DNA of 64,000 nucleotides from Chlamydiae bacterium Ga0074140 (GTDB lineage: Bacteria; Chlamydiota; Chlamydiia; Chlamydiales; Rhabdochlamydiaceae): positions 62,001 to 126,000 of the forward strand of contig LNES01000006.1 in assembly GCA_001464115.1 (NCBI GenBank), in the 5' to 3' direction. The notes beneath the pieces are model-generated. The model worked only from the letters and a program-made list of their open reading frames with translations. It was not told where the DNA came from and ran no database searches. Of this stretch, positions 39,392 through 49,308 are shown piece after piece. Numbering within the stretch: the first letter of the stretch is position 1; every line of letters starts with the position of its first letter. The position numbers and the translations under genes are program-made.

Positions 39392-40629
39392 CCTTTTTAC
39401 TTATCGACTGCAATCAGTTCTTTGTCTCGTGCGAGCAGGTCTTTAACCCACGCCTCATCGGCCAGCCCGTTGTTGTTCTCTCATCCAATGATGGATGCGT
39501 TGTCTCACGCTCAAAGGAAGCAAAAGCACTCGGCATTCCCATGGGCGCTCCCGCCTATCAGTACGCCGATCTTTTCAAAACAGGCGGCGTGTATGTTTTC
39601 TCGTCTAATTTTGCCCTCTACGCCGATATGTCCAGGCGCGTGATGGAGGTTCTCCACACACTCTCTCCACATGTCGAAGAGTACTCTGTGGATGAGGCGT
39701 TCCTCGTGGGCTCCCCAGAAGAGGCCCCCTCCATCCGTGAAAAGATTTTAAAGTGGACAGGGATCCCCGTTTCGATCGGCATCGGCAAAACAAAGACCCT
39801 TGCCAAAGTCGCCAATGATCTCGCTAAGAAGAGCTCATCGGGCATCTTAGAACTATTAGATGAAAAAACGATCGATGCTCATCTTGAAAAACTCCCCCCA
39901 TCAGAAATCTGGGGCGTAGGCTCCCGCTTAAACGCACAGCTTAGAGAAGAAAAAATCTTTAGTGCACTCCAGCTTAAAAACGCATCCGAGATCCAGATCA
40001 AAAAACGCTTTTCGGTGATTCTCCTCCGCACCGTTCTCGAACTGCGCGGCATCCCCTCGCTCTCACTCGAAGAGGTTCCGGAGATACGTAAATCCCTCAC
40101 CTGTTCTCGGACATTCGGAGAGAGACTTACCGAACTTGCTGATATTGAAGAAGCCGTTGCCTCTTACATCTCTTCAGCCGCAGAGAAGCTCCGCGCAGAA
40201 GAGCTATTCACCTCCTCTCTCACCGTCTACATCACCACATCCCCCTTCTTAAAACCTCCCGATTACTACTCTAACGCCCTCACCCTCACACTCGACGAGC
40301 CCACCTCCTATACACCTCTATTAATTACCTCAGCAAAAGAGGCTCTCCGCAAAATCTACCGCAAAGGCTTCCTCTACAAAAAGGCTGGCATCACCTTCGG
40401 TGAGATCACCTCTTCCAGAGTTGTACAGACCGATCTCTTTTCAGCACCAGTTGTAAATGAAAAAAGAAAACGCGCCATGGAACTCGTAGATCAAGTGAAT
40501 CACACCTTCGGCCGCGGCGAGCTCCGTTTCGCCGCCGAAGGCTTCACCAAAAAATGGAAAGGCGCAAAAAAAAGCCGCTCTGCGCATTACACCACACGCT
40601 GGAGCGGGCTATTGGAGATTAAGATCTAG
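39388..40629 (+). CDS. umuC: Y-family DNA polymerase UmuC
   Basis: FLLIDCNQFFVSCEQVFNPRL; VEEYSVDEAFL; SIGIGKTKTLAKVANDLAKK. Confidence 0.95.
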   Translation: MTFLLIDCNQFFVSCEQVFNPRLIGQPVVVLSSNDGCVVSRSKEAKALGIPMGAPAYQYADLFKTGGVYVFSSNFALYADMSRRVMEVLHTLSPHVEEYSVDEAFLVGSPEEAPSIREKILKWTGIPVSIGIGKTKTLAKVANDLAKKSSSGILELLDEKTIDAHLEKLPPSEIWGVGSRLNAQLREEKIFSALQLKNASEIQIKKRFSVILLRTVLELRGIPSLSLEEVPEIRKSLTCSRTFGERLTELADIEEAVASYISSAAEKLRAEELFTSSLTVYITTSPFLKPPDYYSNALTLTLDEPTSYTPLLITSAKEALRKIYRKGFLYKKAGITFGEITSSRVVQTDLFSAPVVNEKRKRAMELVDQVNHTFGRGELRFAAEGFTKKWKGAKKSRSAHYTTRWSGLLEIKI

Positions 40630-40633
40630 AGAA

Positions 40634-41905
40634 TTATGCAGCAAGCAGCCATTTCCAAATCGGCATTACGGAAATCACAAATTCATCGATCTTGATCGTA
40701 TCGTGCTCATTTTCTGTGAGAATAATTCCCCCTTGTAAGCCATAAGTTCTTATGGCCTCCAATACCCCTTCGATTTCCCGATTTCTAACTTCGGGATCTG
40801 CGAGGCTTGTTGTCACTTGGATCGCCTGAACGATGCGATTCCCTTCTCTCACAAGAAAATCGCACTCTTTCTTCTCTTTGTGAAAATAGATCTCCTTCAT
40901 CTGCATTCTCAAGTGAAGGAACACAACATTCTCCAAGAGGCGCCCTCGGTCTTCGCTCACCCGAAATCCAGTGGTTCGAATCAGCGCCGGGTCGATCATG
41001 TAGCACTTTTTATTGGATTGAATCTGCTTTTGTAGAGAGTGGCTATAGCGACAAATAAAGAAGCATAAATAACACTGCTCTAAGTAATCGCAATAATTTG
41101 CGATGGTATGAGGGCTTCTCACGCCGACAGATTTAGCTAGGTTTGTGTAGCTAAACTCTTTTCCTATGTTGCTCGCTAAATAATAGACCGTTTCTCGCAA
41201 CGCCCTTTCATCTTGAATTTTGTAACGCACGATAATGTCACGATAGAGAATTCCTTCTAGCAGATCTTGCAAATATTCTGTTTTCTCAAACTCTATGTAC
41301 TCCGGAATCCCTCCGTTTTTTAGATAATTGGAAAAACAACGCAAGATCATGCCCACGTCAGTTGTCGACAAGGCTTTTTTAGACAATGCTTCTGGATACT
41401 GATGGCGGACGATTTCCAAAAAAGAGAGAGGGAAGACTTCTAATTGAATGTACCTGCCTGTTAAATGCGTTCCAAGCTCCCTGCTCAAGAGGTTTGCATT
41501 TGATCCTGTGATATAGATCTTTTTTCCCTGCTCATATAGCCTTCGAACAAAACGCTCCCAGCCTGCAATGTTCTGAATCTCATCAAAATAAAATCTGGAT
41601 TGCTCTCCAAATAGCTCGATCAATACCTCCAGCAGCGTTTGAAAATCGCTCACCTGAAACTGTATCAGCCGTTCATCATCGAAATTAAAGTAGTAATCTA
41701 CAGGGCCATCTGCTTGAGCCGACTCCACTTGCAGCATGCGCTGGATCGTCGATTTTCCTGATCTTCGCATTCCGCTCAGGATAATAATATTTGGGTCGTT
41801 GATAAAGCGCTGGATCGTGTCCGTAACAGTGCGGCGATAAAAATTCTTTGGAGATCGATACTTGAGTTGATCCATGACAACTTGTTTGAGAATCTCCCGA
41901 TTCAT
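40634..41905 (-). CDS. DUF4143-type AAA ATPase
   Basis: IIILSGMRRSGKSTIQRML Walker A; FYFDEIQNIAGWERFVRRLYEQGKKIYITGSNANLLS; C-terminal DUF4143-like region. Confidence 0.9.
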   Translation of the reverse strand: MNREILKQVVMDQLKYRSPKNFYRRTVTDTIQRFINDPNIIILSGMRRSGKSTIQRMLQVESAQADGPVDYYFNFDDERLIQFQVSDFQTLLEVLIELFGEQSRFYFDEIQNIAGWERFVRRLYEQGKKIYITGSNANLLSRELGTHLTGRYIQLEVFPLSFLEIVRHQYPEALSKKALSTTDVGMILRCFSNYLKNGGIPEYIEFEKTEYLQDLLEGILYRDIIVRYKIQDERALRETVYYLASNIGKEFSYTNLAKSVGVRSPHTIANYCDYLEQCYLCFFICRYSHSLQKQIQSNKKCYMIDPALIRTTGFRVSEDRGRLLENVVFLHLRMQMKEIYFHKEKKECDFLVREGNRIVQAIQVTTSLADPEVRNREIEGVLEAIRTYGLQGGIILTENEHDTIKIDEFVISVMPIWKWLLAA

Positions 41906-42105
41906 CCCATGCCCCCTTGTTTTCTCCCATTATACTACAAAACCATGCATTGTCAATGCGCGGTTTATCTCCAAAGCGTGTACTGAGAATGCAGACTAGC
42001 GCAAATCATTCATAGTTAATAGCTTAAAAAAAGAAAAACCCGTTTCCCGTTCGCGGGAGATTTGCCTTGCGACGGAAAAAAGATAAACCGTAAAATTTTC
42101 TGCCT

Positions 42106-43251
42106 ATGACAACTATTTCCTTATGCGAACCTCTATCACCCGCCCGCTCCCGCTCCTGCTGCATCAATCGGCAGCGAGTAGGGCAGGCGTTACATTTTTT
42201 TGCGCAGCAGCTGTTTCGTCCTCTGCACTGGTCTTCAGGCGCCATTCGTGCGCTGATCACGCCTATTGATCCACGGTTTCCTGGGAACAGCTCAAACAAA
42301 GGGTGCGAAGTAGCAACAAGGGTTGTCTCTGTTGTGAGTCGGCTGCTCGTTTCACCCATCACTCTTGCATCGGCACTCACAGGAGGAGTGGTGCAATGTG
42401 CAGGAAGCGCCATCGCTCCGCATCCCTACTACTACATCCGAGGCGATGCTAAAGAAAAAAACGAGGAGCCAGTCCGCTTTTTTAATCTCAATGCTTGTAT
42501 GTTCTGGGGAGATCTGCCGAGGCTTTTTGGAGGAGTCTTTCCTGCAGAAAAAAGAATGAAGGCTCTTTTTTCTCTCATTACGAAGATCAACCCCACTATT
42601 TTTGTCGCGCAAGAGGTTGCGTTCGGGCCTGGACTCATGCTCGCAAATGCTCTCAAGCCCTACTACACACATATTTTCATCGATGTTGGCCCAAACCCCT
42701 TTCGTATGGAGAGCGGCCTCTTTATCGCAGCGCGCTGCCACCTAACGAGCATCCCCTACTTCAAAGCCTTTCCAAACCAGCCAGGAATTAAGCGCGGCAT
42801 CTTCTGCTTCGAAACCCGTAAGTTTTCGGTCATCACCACGCATCTAGAATCGGGAGACGCTTTTGCCTCTGCGGAAAAGATCCGCAAGGGTCAGTTTGAG
42901 ATTCTCTCTCGAGAAAGTCGAAAGCTTGCAGACAATCGCAATCCCTGCTTCATCCTGGGAGATTTTAACTGTTCACGCGAAGAGATCCCGCGGCATCTTT
43001 TTGATCCTTATGCCAGGCAATATCCGACCGTAGATGCAACGTCAGCAACCTGCACAAATGCGCTGACGTCTTGGATGCGCGGTAAAAAACCTAAAGAAGA
43101 CCATTTTGAACTCGACGATTACACACTGGTGGAAGCTACAGGTGAACTCCCAGAAATGGCCGTCGAACTCGTACAAACTTTTGATCTGCGGAGACCTGCA
43201 GAAGCTGTAACCGACCACCATGGGTTACTGCTGACCGTTAAAGGTCTCTGA
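42106..43251 (+). CDS. Endonuclease/exonuclease/phosphatase-family protein
   Basis: FFNLNACMFWGD, FVAQEV, TTHLESGD, ILGDFNCSREEIP, TDHHGLLLTV. Confidence 0.75.
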   Translation: MTTISLCEPLSPARSRSCCINRQRVGQALHFFAQQLFRPLHWSSGAIRALITPIDPRFPGNSSNKGCEVATRVVSVVSRLLVSPITLASALTGGVVQCAGSAIAPHPYYYIRGDAKEKNEEPVRFFNLNACMFWGDLPRLFGGVFPAEKRMKALFSLITKINPTIFVAQEVAFGPGLMLANALKPYYTHIFIDVGPNPFRMESGLFIAARCHLTSIPYFKAFPNQPGIKRGIFCFETRKFSVITTHLESGDAFASAEKIRKGQFEILSRESRKLADNRNPCFILGDFNCSREEIPRHLFDPYARQYPTVDATSATCTNALTSWMRGKKPKEDHFELDDYTLVEATGELPEMAVELVQTFDLRRPAEAVTDHHGLLLTVKGL

Positions 43252-43411
43252 ACCTATCCCAATAAAATCCCCAAAGAGATTTTGGGAGATTTTGAGACAG
43301 ATTTCCCAAATTTTTCCGAGGGCAGTATTGGAAAAACTACCGCCGAGGAAAAATTTGGTAAATCTGGCGAAAAGAACCGAAATATCAAAGGGAATTTTAT
43401 TGGGATAGGTT
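43251..43411. repeat. 161-bp imperfect palindromic element between convergent genes
   Basis: AACCTATCCCAATAAAAT (left) and ATTTTATTGGGATAGGTT (right) exact inverted; inner CCCAAATTTTTCC / GGAAAAATTTGG also paired. Confidence 0.8.
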
Positions 43412-44320
43412 CCTAAAACCCCTACGAAGCTCTTCGATCATCTCTTGGAAGTTCTGCCTGATCTCGGGAACGACATCCATCCAGATGAGAAAGCTGTGAA
43501 CCATCCCTTGGAAACACTTTGTGCGTACAGGAACCCCCTCTTTTTTCAGACGTTCGGCGTATGCGTTGCCCTCATCAAGGAGAATGTCATACTCTGCGGT
43601 GGCAATGTAAGCCGGAGCAAGGCCTTTTAAGCTTTTTGCATGGAGAGGTGAGGCATAGGGATTTTTGCGCTCCTCTTCTTTGGGAAGATAGTGGTGCCAG
43701 CACCAGGTCATCGACTCTTTTTCTAGAAAATAATCATGCCCGAATTTCTGGTAGGAAGCGCGCGAAAAATCGGCATCGAAGCCAGCGTAGATAAGCCATT
43801 GAAAAACAATTGGCGGACTGCCCTTTTCACGAGCGAGAAGCGCGACGACAGCAGCTAAATTTCCACCCGAACTTTCACCCCCGACAGCAATCTTCTCGGG
43901 ATCTCCACCGAGCTCCCTCGCATGCACGTAGGCCCACTCTGTCGCTGCAAAGGCGTCCTCAACCGCAGCAGGAAAGCGGTGCTCTGGTGCCAGCCTGTAA
44001 TCGACAGAGATGACGATGCATGGCGTCTCTTTTGCAAGCAGATGACAACGCGCGTCAGCCATTTCAAGATCCCCAATCACCCATCCTCCACTGTGAAAAT
44101 AAAGCAGGATAGGAAGAGGCTTTTTGGCTTCTGGAGTGTAAATTCTCACACGAAAATTTGCGACATTCCGATCTTGCGTAGCAACAGGTTCCTTAGCTTT
44201 TGACCTAGGAAGCGAGGCGAGATGTTTTCTAGCTTCTTGCGCTGTCATCTGATAGGTCGGCTTCGCACCTTTTGTGCGCATATGCTCGAGAATGGCGGCA
44301 ATTTTTGGATGAAGGGGCAT
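43397..44320 (-). CDS. Alpha/beta hydrolase (HSL-type esterase)
   Basis: ILLYFHSGGWVIGDL oxyanion motif, GGESSGGNLAA nucleophile elbow, FDADFSR, GMVHSF; start at internal Met. Confidence 0.92.
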   Translation of the reverse strand: MPLHPKIAAILEHMRTKGAKPTYQMTAQEARKHLASLPRSKAKEPVATQDRNVANFRVRIYTPEAKKPLPILLYFHSGGWVIGDLEMADARCHLLAKETPCIVISVDYRLAPEHRFPAAVEDAFAATEWAYVHARELGGDPEKIAVGGESSGGNLAAVVALLAREKGSPPIVFQWLIYAGFDADFSRASYQKFGHDYFLEKESMTWCWHHYLPKEEERKNPYASPLHAKSLKGLAPAYIATAEYDILLDEGNAYAERLKKEGVPVRTKCFQGMVHSFLIWMDVVPEIRQNFQEMIEELRRGFRNLSQ

Positions 44321-44321
44321 A

Positions 44322-45464
44322 CTACTTTTGCGTTCTGGTAAAATCTTTGAAGACAGAATCCTCACGGATCGGGTCAAAATACCGCTCTGCGAGGATCTCT
44401 TGGAGATTTTCAAGTCCCTCTTTGAGAGCGGTTTGTAGCCACCCCACAGAAGCGATCGCCTCTCTCATTGCGGCAGCAGCATATGCGTTGCGAAGTGCCG
44501 TTTCCACGCTGGGCCAAGTCTGAAAGCAGACACCTCCCAGCTGGACCACGAGCGGATAGTTTTTCTGATCGAAGGCCGCCTTATGTAGAAGACAAAGAGC
44601 GTCAGAGACCAGCTCATCTTGAATGGGAAGAAGAAGGTCATATGTCGTTTTGGCGTCCCCCTCTTCGTAAGAAATGTAGGCGAGATATTGTGTTGCGAGA
44701 AGATAGATCATCCCCTCTTTTGCACGCGAGCGGATCTCTTGAAAAATCTCTTTCGCACGCTCCTTATCTCCATCATGAAAGGCCTTCTCTGCAAGATCAA
44801 GCTGCTTCTTCAGCTTTTCACTGCGATCCTGTTGCGACATGAAACGGCTCTTTTTCCAACTGTCAAAACTTTGAAAAGCAAAGAGAAAAAAGATCGCGCC
44901 GACGAGATAGGCTTGATAGAGAAAAAAGAAGAGACTCAATCCCGATGCCACAAGCATGCTGGCAAAGAGCGCGTATTTAAAACCGCGGATTCCCCAAAAC
45001 CCTTCGCAGATGATGCGAAGAAGCTGGCCGCCATCTAGCGGCATCACAGGTAGAAGATTTAATAACGTCCAGAAGAGGTTGATCCACTGAAAAGTTTTTA
45101 GTGTTGTTAGAAAGAACTCGTTCTGGAAAGTTCCGAATCTAAGCAGCGCCGTTGCGCCAAGAAAGAGAAGAAACCCGAAAAGAGGGCCATCGAGCACGAT
45201 GAAAAACTGTTTCCAAAAAGGAAGATTTTCCCCTTCGTGATAGGTGAGTCCTCCAAAGGCGACCAGCTCGATACGCGGATTCTTTCCGAACATCACCGCA
45301 GTCAATGCATGGCCAAATTCGTGAAAAAGGACTGACACGAAGATGATCCCCATCCAGATGAGGGTTCCCATCCAGCTCATGCTATTGACATACCCAATGA
45401 GCGCAGCAACAATCCAAAATGTGGGATAGATAGAAACAGGGATGCGTCCAGGAATCCGAATCAT
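44322..45464 (-). CDS. Site-2 protease-type M50 metallopeptidase
   Basis: [17 protein letters not shown] (HExxH); [14 protein letters not shown]; multi-TM. Confidence 0.9.
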   Translation of the reverse strand: MIRIPGRIPVSIYPTFWIVAALIGYVNSMSWMGTLIWMGIIFVSVLFHEFGHALTAVMFGKNPRIELVAFGGLTYHEGENLPFWKQFFIVLDGPLFGFLLFLGATALLRFGTFQNEFFLTTLKTFQWINLFWTLLNLLPVMPLDGGQLLRIICEGFWGIRGFKYALFASMLVASGLSLFFFLYQAYLVGAIFFLFAFQSFDSWKKSRFMSQQDRSEKLKKQLDLAEKAFHDGDKERAKEIFQEIRSRAKEGMIYLLATQYLAYISYEEGDAKTTYDLLLPIQDELVSDALCLLHKAAFDQKNYPLVVQLGGVCFQTWPSVETALRNAYAAAAMREAIASVGWLQTALKEGLENLQEILAERYFDPIREDSVFKDFTRTQK

Positions 45465-46336
45465 TTTCCGAGAGCCTCTTGCACAGCTTGACCCATCTCT
45501 GCTGGAGATTCTGTGACAAGAACTCCCGCAGCTCTCAAGGCGTCCATCTTTCCTTTTGCAGTGCCTTTTCCTCCCGAAACAATCGCTCCCGCATGCCCCA
45601 TCCGCCTTCCGGGCGGAGCGGTGACACCAGCTATAAAGGCGGCAACAGGTTTTGTGCTGTGAGCCTTAATCCACTCGGCAGCCTCCTCTTCAGCACTTCC
45701 GCCGATTTCGCCAATTAGGAGAATTGCCTTGGTCTCGGGATCTTTTTGAAAGAGCTCGAGCACATCGATGAAATTTGTACCATTGAGAGGATCACCGCCG
45801 ATTCCAACACAAGTCGATTGACCTAATCCCAAAAGCGTCGTCTGCCAGACTGCTTCATATGTCAGCGTACCCGAGCGAGAAACGATCCCCACTTTGCCGC
45901 GTTTGTGAATATATCCGGGCATGATACCGATCTTGCACTCATCGGGAGTGATGATTCCGGGGCAATTGGGTCCAATCAACCGGCTCCTCTTGCTGCTGCG
46001 CATGACGCGGCTTACCTCGAGCATGTCGCGCACAGGAATCCCTTCAGTGATGCAAACGATAAGAGGAATGCCCGCATCTTCTGCCTCTAAAATTGCATCA
46101 GCTGCATAGGGCGCAGGAACAAAGATGAGAGAGGCGTCGCAATCAACCGCTTGCTTAGCTTCGATTACCGTGTCAAATACGGGAAGGCCTAACACCTCTT
46201 GTCCTTTCTTGCCAGGAGTGACGCCACCTACAAATTGCGAGCCGTAAAGCAATCCCTGTTCGGTGTGAAAGCGCCCCGATTTTCCAGAAATCCCCTGTGT
46301 AATTACGCGCGTTTTTTTGTTGATCAGTATCGCCAT
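45461..46336 (-). CDS. sucD: Succinyl-CoA ligase alpha subunit
   Basis: [62 protein letters not shown]. Confidence 0.97.
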   Translation of the reverse strand: MAILINKKTRVITQGISGKSGRFHTEQGLLYGSQFVGGVTPGKKGQEVLGLPVFDTVIEAKQAVDCDASLIFVPAPYAADAILEAEDAGIPLIVCITEGIPVRDMLEVSRVMRSSKRSRLIGPNCPGIITPDECKIGIMPGYIHKRGKVGIVSRSGTLTYEAVWQTTLLGLGQSTCVGIGGDPLNGTNFIDVLELFQKDPETKAILLIGEIGGSAEEEAAEWIKAHSTKPVAAFIAGVTAPPGRRMGHAGAIVSGGKGTAKGKMDALRAAGVLVTESPAEMGQAVQEALGK

Positions 46337-46342
46337 GATATA

Positions 46343-47509
46343 TTAACCCTTTTTCACTGCAGCAACAGCTTTCAGCGCCGCCTCTTCGAGTGTATCTGCC
46401 GTAGTGATCGGAAGGCCCGACTCAGCAAGCAGTTTCTTACCCTGTTCGACATGTGTTCCTTCCATCCGCACCACAAGTGGAACTTTGAGAGACAGCTCCG
46501 AGGCGGCATCGATAATCCCTTCCGCGAGGGTAGCGCAGTTCATAATCCCGCCGAAGATATTCACCAGAATGGCTTTCACTTGGGGGTCGAGCAGAAGAAT
46601 TTTAAACCCTTCAGCAACTTTTTCTTTGGAGGCGCCGCCTCCGACGTCGAGAAAGTTGGCTGGTTTGCCGCCGTAGTAGTGGATGATATCCATCGTTGCC
46701 ATTGCGAGTCCTGCACCATTCACCATGCAGCCGATGTTTCCCTCGAGGGCGATATAAGCAAGATCATGTTCTTTGGCCATCACCTCATTCTTCGACTGCT
46801 GGCTCGGATCATAATACGCCGCAAGTTCGGGGTGGCGAAAGAGCGCATTATCATCGAGCACAAACTTCGCATCTAGTGCCCAAAGATGACCGTGAGGATC
46901 TTCAATGAGAGGGTTGATCTCGAGAAGCGCCCCATCACATTCGATAAAGGCTTTCCCCACAGCTGCCGCGATCTCTTGCCCTTTTTTAGCCATCTCACCA
47001 CTCCATCCCATAAAATTGGATAGATGCAAAAGATGGAAAGGTTTGATAGATCCATCGAGTCCAATGGGAACCGTTAAAATTTTCTCAGGGTGCTTGGCCG
47101 CAATCTCCTCGATCTCAACCCCTCCTTCGGGAGAGGCGATCAGAATAGCTCGGGCTTGACTGCGATCGACAACAGCGCCCAGATAATACTCCCGCTTGAT
47201 CTCCATCGGCTTGGAGATGAGCACCTTATGGGCGATCACACCCTCTTTTCCGGTCTGGTTATTCACCAGCTTCATGCCGATGAGATGAGAGGCAACGGAA
47301 AGAATCTCTTGTGGGGATTTGGCAAATTTCACCCCTCCAGCTTTTCCTCGTCCGCCAGCGTGCACCTGGATTTTAATCACGGCCTCTTTGAGGTTGAGCT
47401 GCTTCACAATCTTCTCAGCGTCGTGCGCCTTGCTCGCCACCGCGAACGGAGGGATCGGAACCCCGTAGGATTGTAAAATCTCCTTTGCCTGGTATTCGTG
47501 GATATTCAT
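46343..47509 (-). CDS. sucC: Succinyl-CoA ligase beta subunit
   Basis: MNIHEYQAKEILQSYGVPIPPFAVAS; KIQVHAGGRGKAGGVK; NIGCMVNGAGLAMATMDII. Confidence 0.97.
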   Translation of the reverse strand: MNIHEYQAKEILQSYGVPIPPFAVASKAHDAEKIVKQLNLKEAVIKIQVHAGGRGKAGGVKFAKSPQEILSVASHLIGMKLVNNQTGKEGVIAHKVLISKPMEIKREYYLGAVVDRSQARAILIASPEGGVEIEEIAAKHPEKILTVPIGLDGSIKPFHLLHLSNFMGWSGEMAKKGQEIAAAVGKAFIECDGALLEINPLIEDPHGHLWALDAKFVLDDNALFRHPELAAYYDPSQQSKNEVMAKEHDLAYIALEGNIGCMVNGAGLAMATMDIIHYYGGKPANFLDVGGGASKEKVAEGFKILLLDPQVKAILVNIFGGIMNCATLAEGIIDAASELSLKVPLVVRMEGTHVEQGKKLLAESGLPITTADTLEEAALKAVAAVKKG

Positions 47510-47569
47510 GCTGCTCCTCTCAAATCCCTTATGTGATAGAATCGGATTTCCATCAACGGAAGAAACGCG

Positions 47570-48508
47570 ATGTTAGGATTTATTAAGTCTGGATTCCAAA
47601 AAGTTAAGTCTGCTCTTGCAAAAACACGCTCTCTCTTGGGTGGAAAAATCTCCGCTCTTTTCTCAAAACCCCTGGATGAAAAAACTTTCGAAGAGCTGGA
47701 GAGGATCCTGTATGAGGCAGACCTCGGAAGTATCTGTGCCGGAGAATTTGTAGAAAAAACAAAACAGTTTTTGCGAAAAAACCCCGAAGCTTCACAAGAG
47801 CAGATCGTCCAATCGCTGCGCGATTTTGCTCTACAGATTTTAAATACCCCACCAAAAGCTATGCCGGTAGAGAAAAAATCGAGCGAACCTCTCGTCATTC
47901 TCGTGGTTGGTGTGAATGGGAGCGGGAAAACAACGACCATCGCAAAGCTTGCACACAATTTTCAAGCGGAGAAGAAAAACGTTCTTCTTGCAGCCGGCGA
48001 CACCTTCCGCGCCGCAGCAATTGAACAGCTCACCACCTGGGCAGAAAGGCTTGGATGTGAAATCATCAAATCGCAATCCTCAGCAGATCCCGCTGCCGTC
48101 GCATACGATGCTGTATCCGCCGCGAAGGCGCGAGGTGCAGATGTTGTAATCATCGATACAGCCGGACGGCTCCAAAACCGCTCCGAGCTCATGCGCGAGC
48201 TGGAAAAAATCCGTAAAGTCTGCGCGAAAGTAGTTCCTGATGCTCCCCATGAGACCCTTCTTGTTCTCGATGCGACCACAGGACAAAATGCGATCGACCA
48301 GGCAAACATCTTTCACCAGTTTACTCCCCTTACAGGAATCGTTCTCACCAAACTCGACGGCTCGGCCAAAGGGGGCATTGCTCTTGCAATTTACAAACAA
48401 CTCGGTATTCCCGTACGGTGGATTGGAGTGGGAGAGAAGATGGAAGATCTTCTCCCCTTTGAGAAGGAGAGTTATGTAAATGCGCTATTCGGAAGTGATG
48501 AACGATGA
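47570..48508 (+). CDS. ftsY: Signal recognition particle receptor FtsY
   Basis: GVNGSGKTTTIAKLA, LAAGDTFRAAAIEQL, DTAGRLQNRSELMRELEKI, TKLDGSAKGG. Confidence 0.96.
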   Translation: MLGFIKSGFQKVKSALAKTRSLLGGKISALFSKPLDEKTFEELERILYEADLGSICAGEFVEKTKQFLRKNPEASQEQIVQSLRDFALQILNTPPKAMPVEKKSSEPLVILVVGVNGSGKTTTIAKLAHNFQAEKKNVLLAAGDTFRAAAIEQLTTWAERLGCEIIKSQSSADPAAVAYDAVSAAKARGADVVIIDTAGRLQNRSELMRELEKIRKVCAKVVPDAPHETLLVLDATTGQNAIDQANIFHQFTPLTGIVLTKLDGSAKGGIALAIYKQLGIPVRWIGVGEKMEDLLPFEKESYVNALFGSDER

Positions 48509-49308
48509 ACAAAAGTGAAGAGATAGAAGAGGGATCGGGCACGGGCACGCACGCGGGCACGAAAGAAAGAATTGCTTACAGAGCGCTTTTGCGCGATACG
48601 ATTGCACTCCTAGGCGAAGAAAAACGAAAGACGCTGCCGATACAGCTTCCTCCTCTTCCGAAAACTTCTTTCGTGCCCGCGTCCGTGCCCGTGCCCGGCT
48701 TTTCTTCTTCCCCTTCCCGCACTCCACAACCCTCTCCTAAAACTTCTTCCGTGCCCGTGCCCGCGCGCGTGCCCGATCCCTCTTTTTCTTCTTCCTCTTC
48801 TTCTCCTTCTTCCGATTCCAAGGCGGTGCAGAGCACCGCACTCCAAGGAGCTCGCTCCGCTCACTCATCTTTTAATCTTGCTTCCCATTTTCCAGATCTT
48901 GCGCATCTACCTACCCCGCCAGATGATAGCCGTGCGCAAGAGAACGCAGCTCGCTGGAAAAAGGCGCAGGTTGCAGCGTCAGTCGTCATCCTCTCATTCG
49001 GAGAAAAGGATGATCAGCTTCTCTATTTAAAAAATCTTGCCAAAGCGATTCATACCCGTTTAAAACCGACAAAAATTCTCGATGGACAGCTCTTAGAAAA
49101 AGAGAAGCGGTGGGAAACGCTCTTCCGCGTAAATACCTTCGACCTTCTTCTGGTTACAGAAGCAGGTCTTGCAAAAACGGACATTTTGAAGAAGCTGGTT
49201 GAAGAGCCCTCCTTTAGCGCAAAAACTCCTCTTTTGCTCCTCACTCCAACCGTCATGCAGGAGAAAGCCGCTCTCTGGAAAAAAATATGTCTGATCGTCA
49301 AAAAATAG
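48505..49308 (+). CDS. Hypothetical protein with Pro/Ser-rich repeat segment
   Basis: ATGA overlap with ftsY; repeat-derived EEGSGTGTHAGT and VPVPARVPDPSFSSSS; conserved-looking C-terminal half. Confidence 0.7.
   Translation: MNKSEEIEEGSGTGTHAGTKERIAYRALLRDTIALLGEEKRKTLPIQLPPLPKTSFVPASVPVPGFSSSPSRTPQPSPKTSSVPVPARVPDPSFSSSSSSPSSDSKAVQSTALQGARSAHSSFNLASHFPDLAHLPTPPDDSRAQENAARWKKAQVAASVVILSFGEKDDQLLYLKNLAKAIHTRLKPTKILDGQLLEKEKRWETLFRVNTFDLLLVTEAGLAKTDILKKLVEEPSFSAKTPLLLLTPTVMQEKAALWKKICLIVKK
48528..48795. repeat. Three copies of GC-rich GATCGGGCACG...CACGCGGGCACGAAAGAA repeat in coding DNA
   Basis: Copies at about 48528-48569 (+), 48665-48716 (-), 48742-48795 (-). Confidence 0.75.

Noticed and set aside
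46199-46876. 225-aa ORF antisense to sucC/sucD
   Set aside because: Shadow ORF; spans two confident genes on the other strand.
48528-48795. Possible CRISPR-like array because of repeated GC-rich units
   Set aside because: Copies are in mixed orientation, irregularly spaced and embedded in a reading frame; no spacer regularity and no cas genes.
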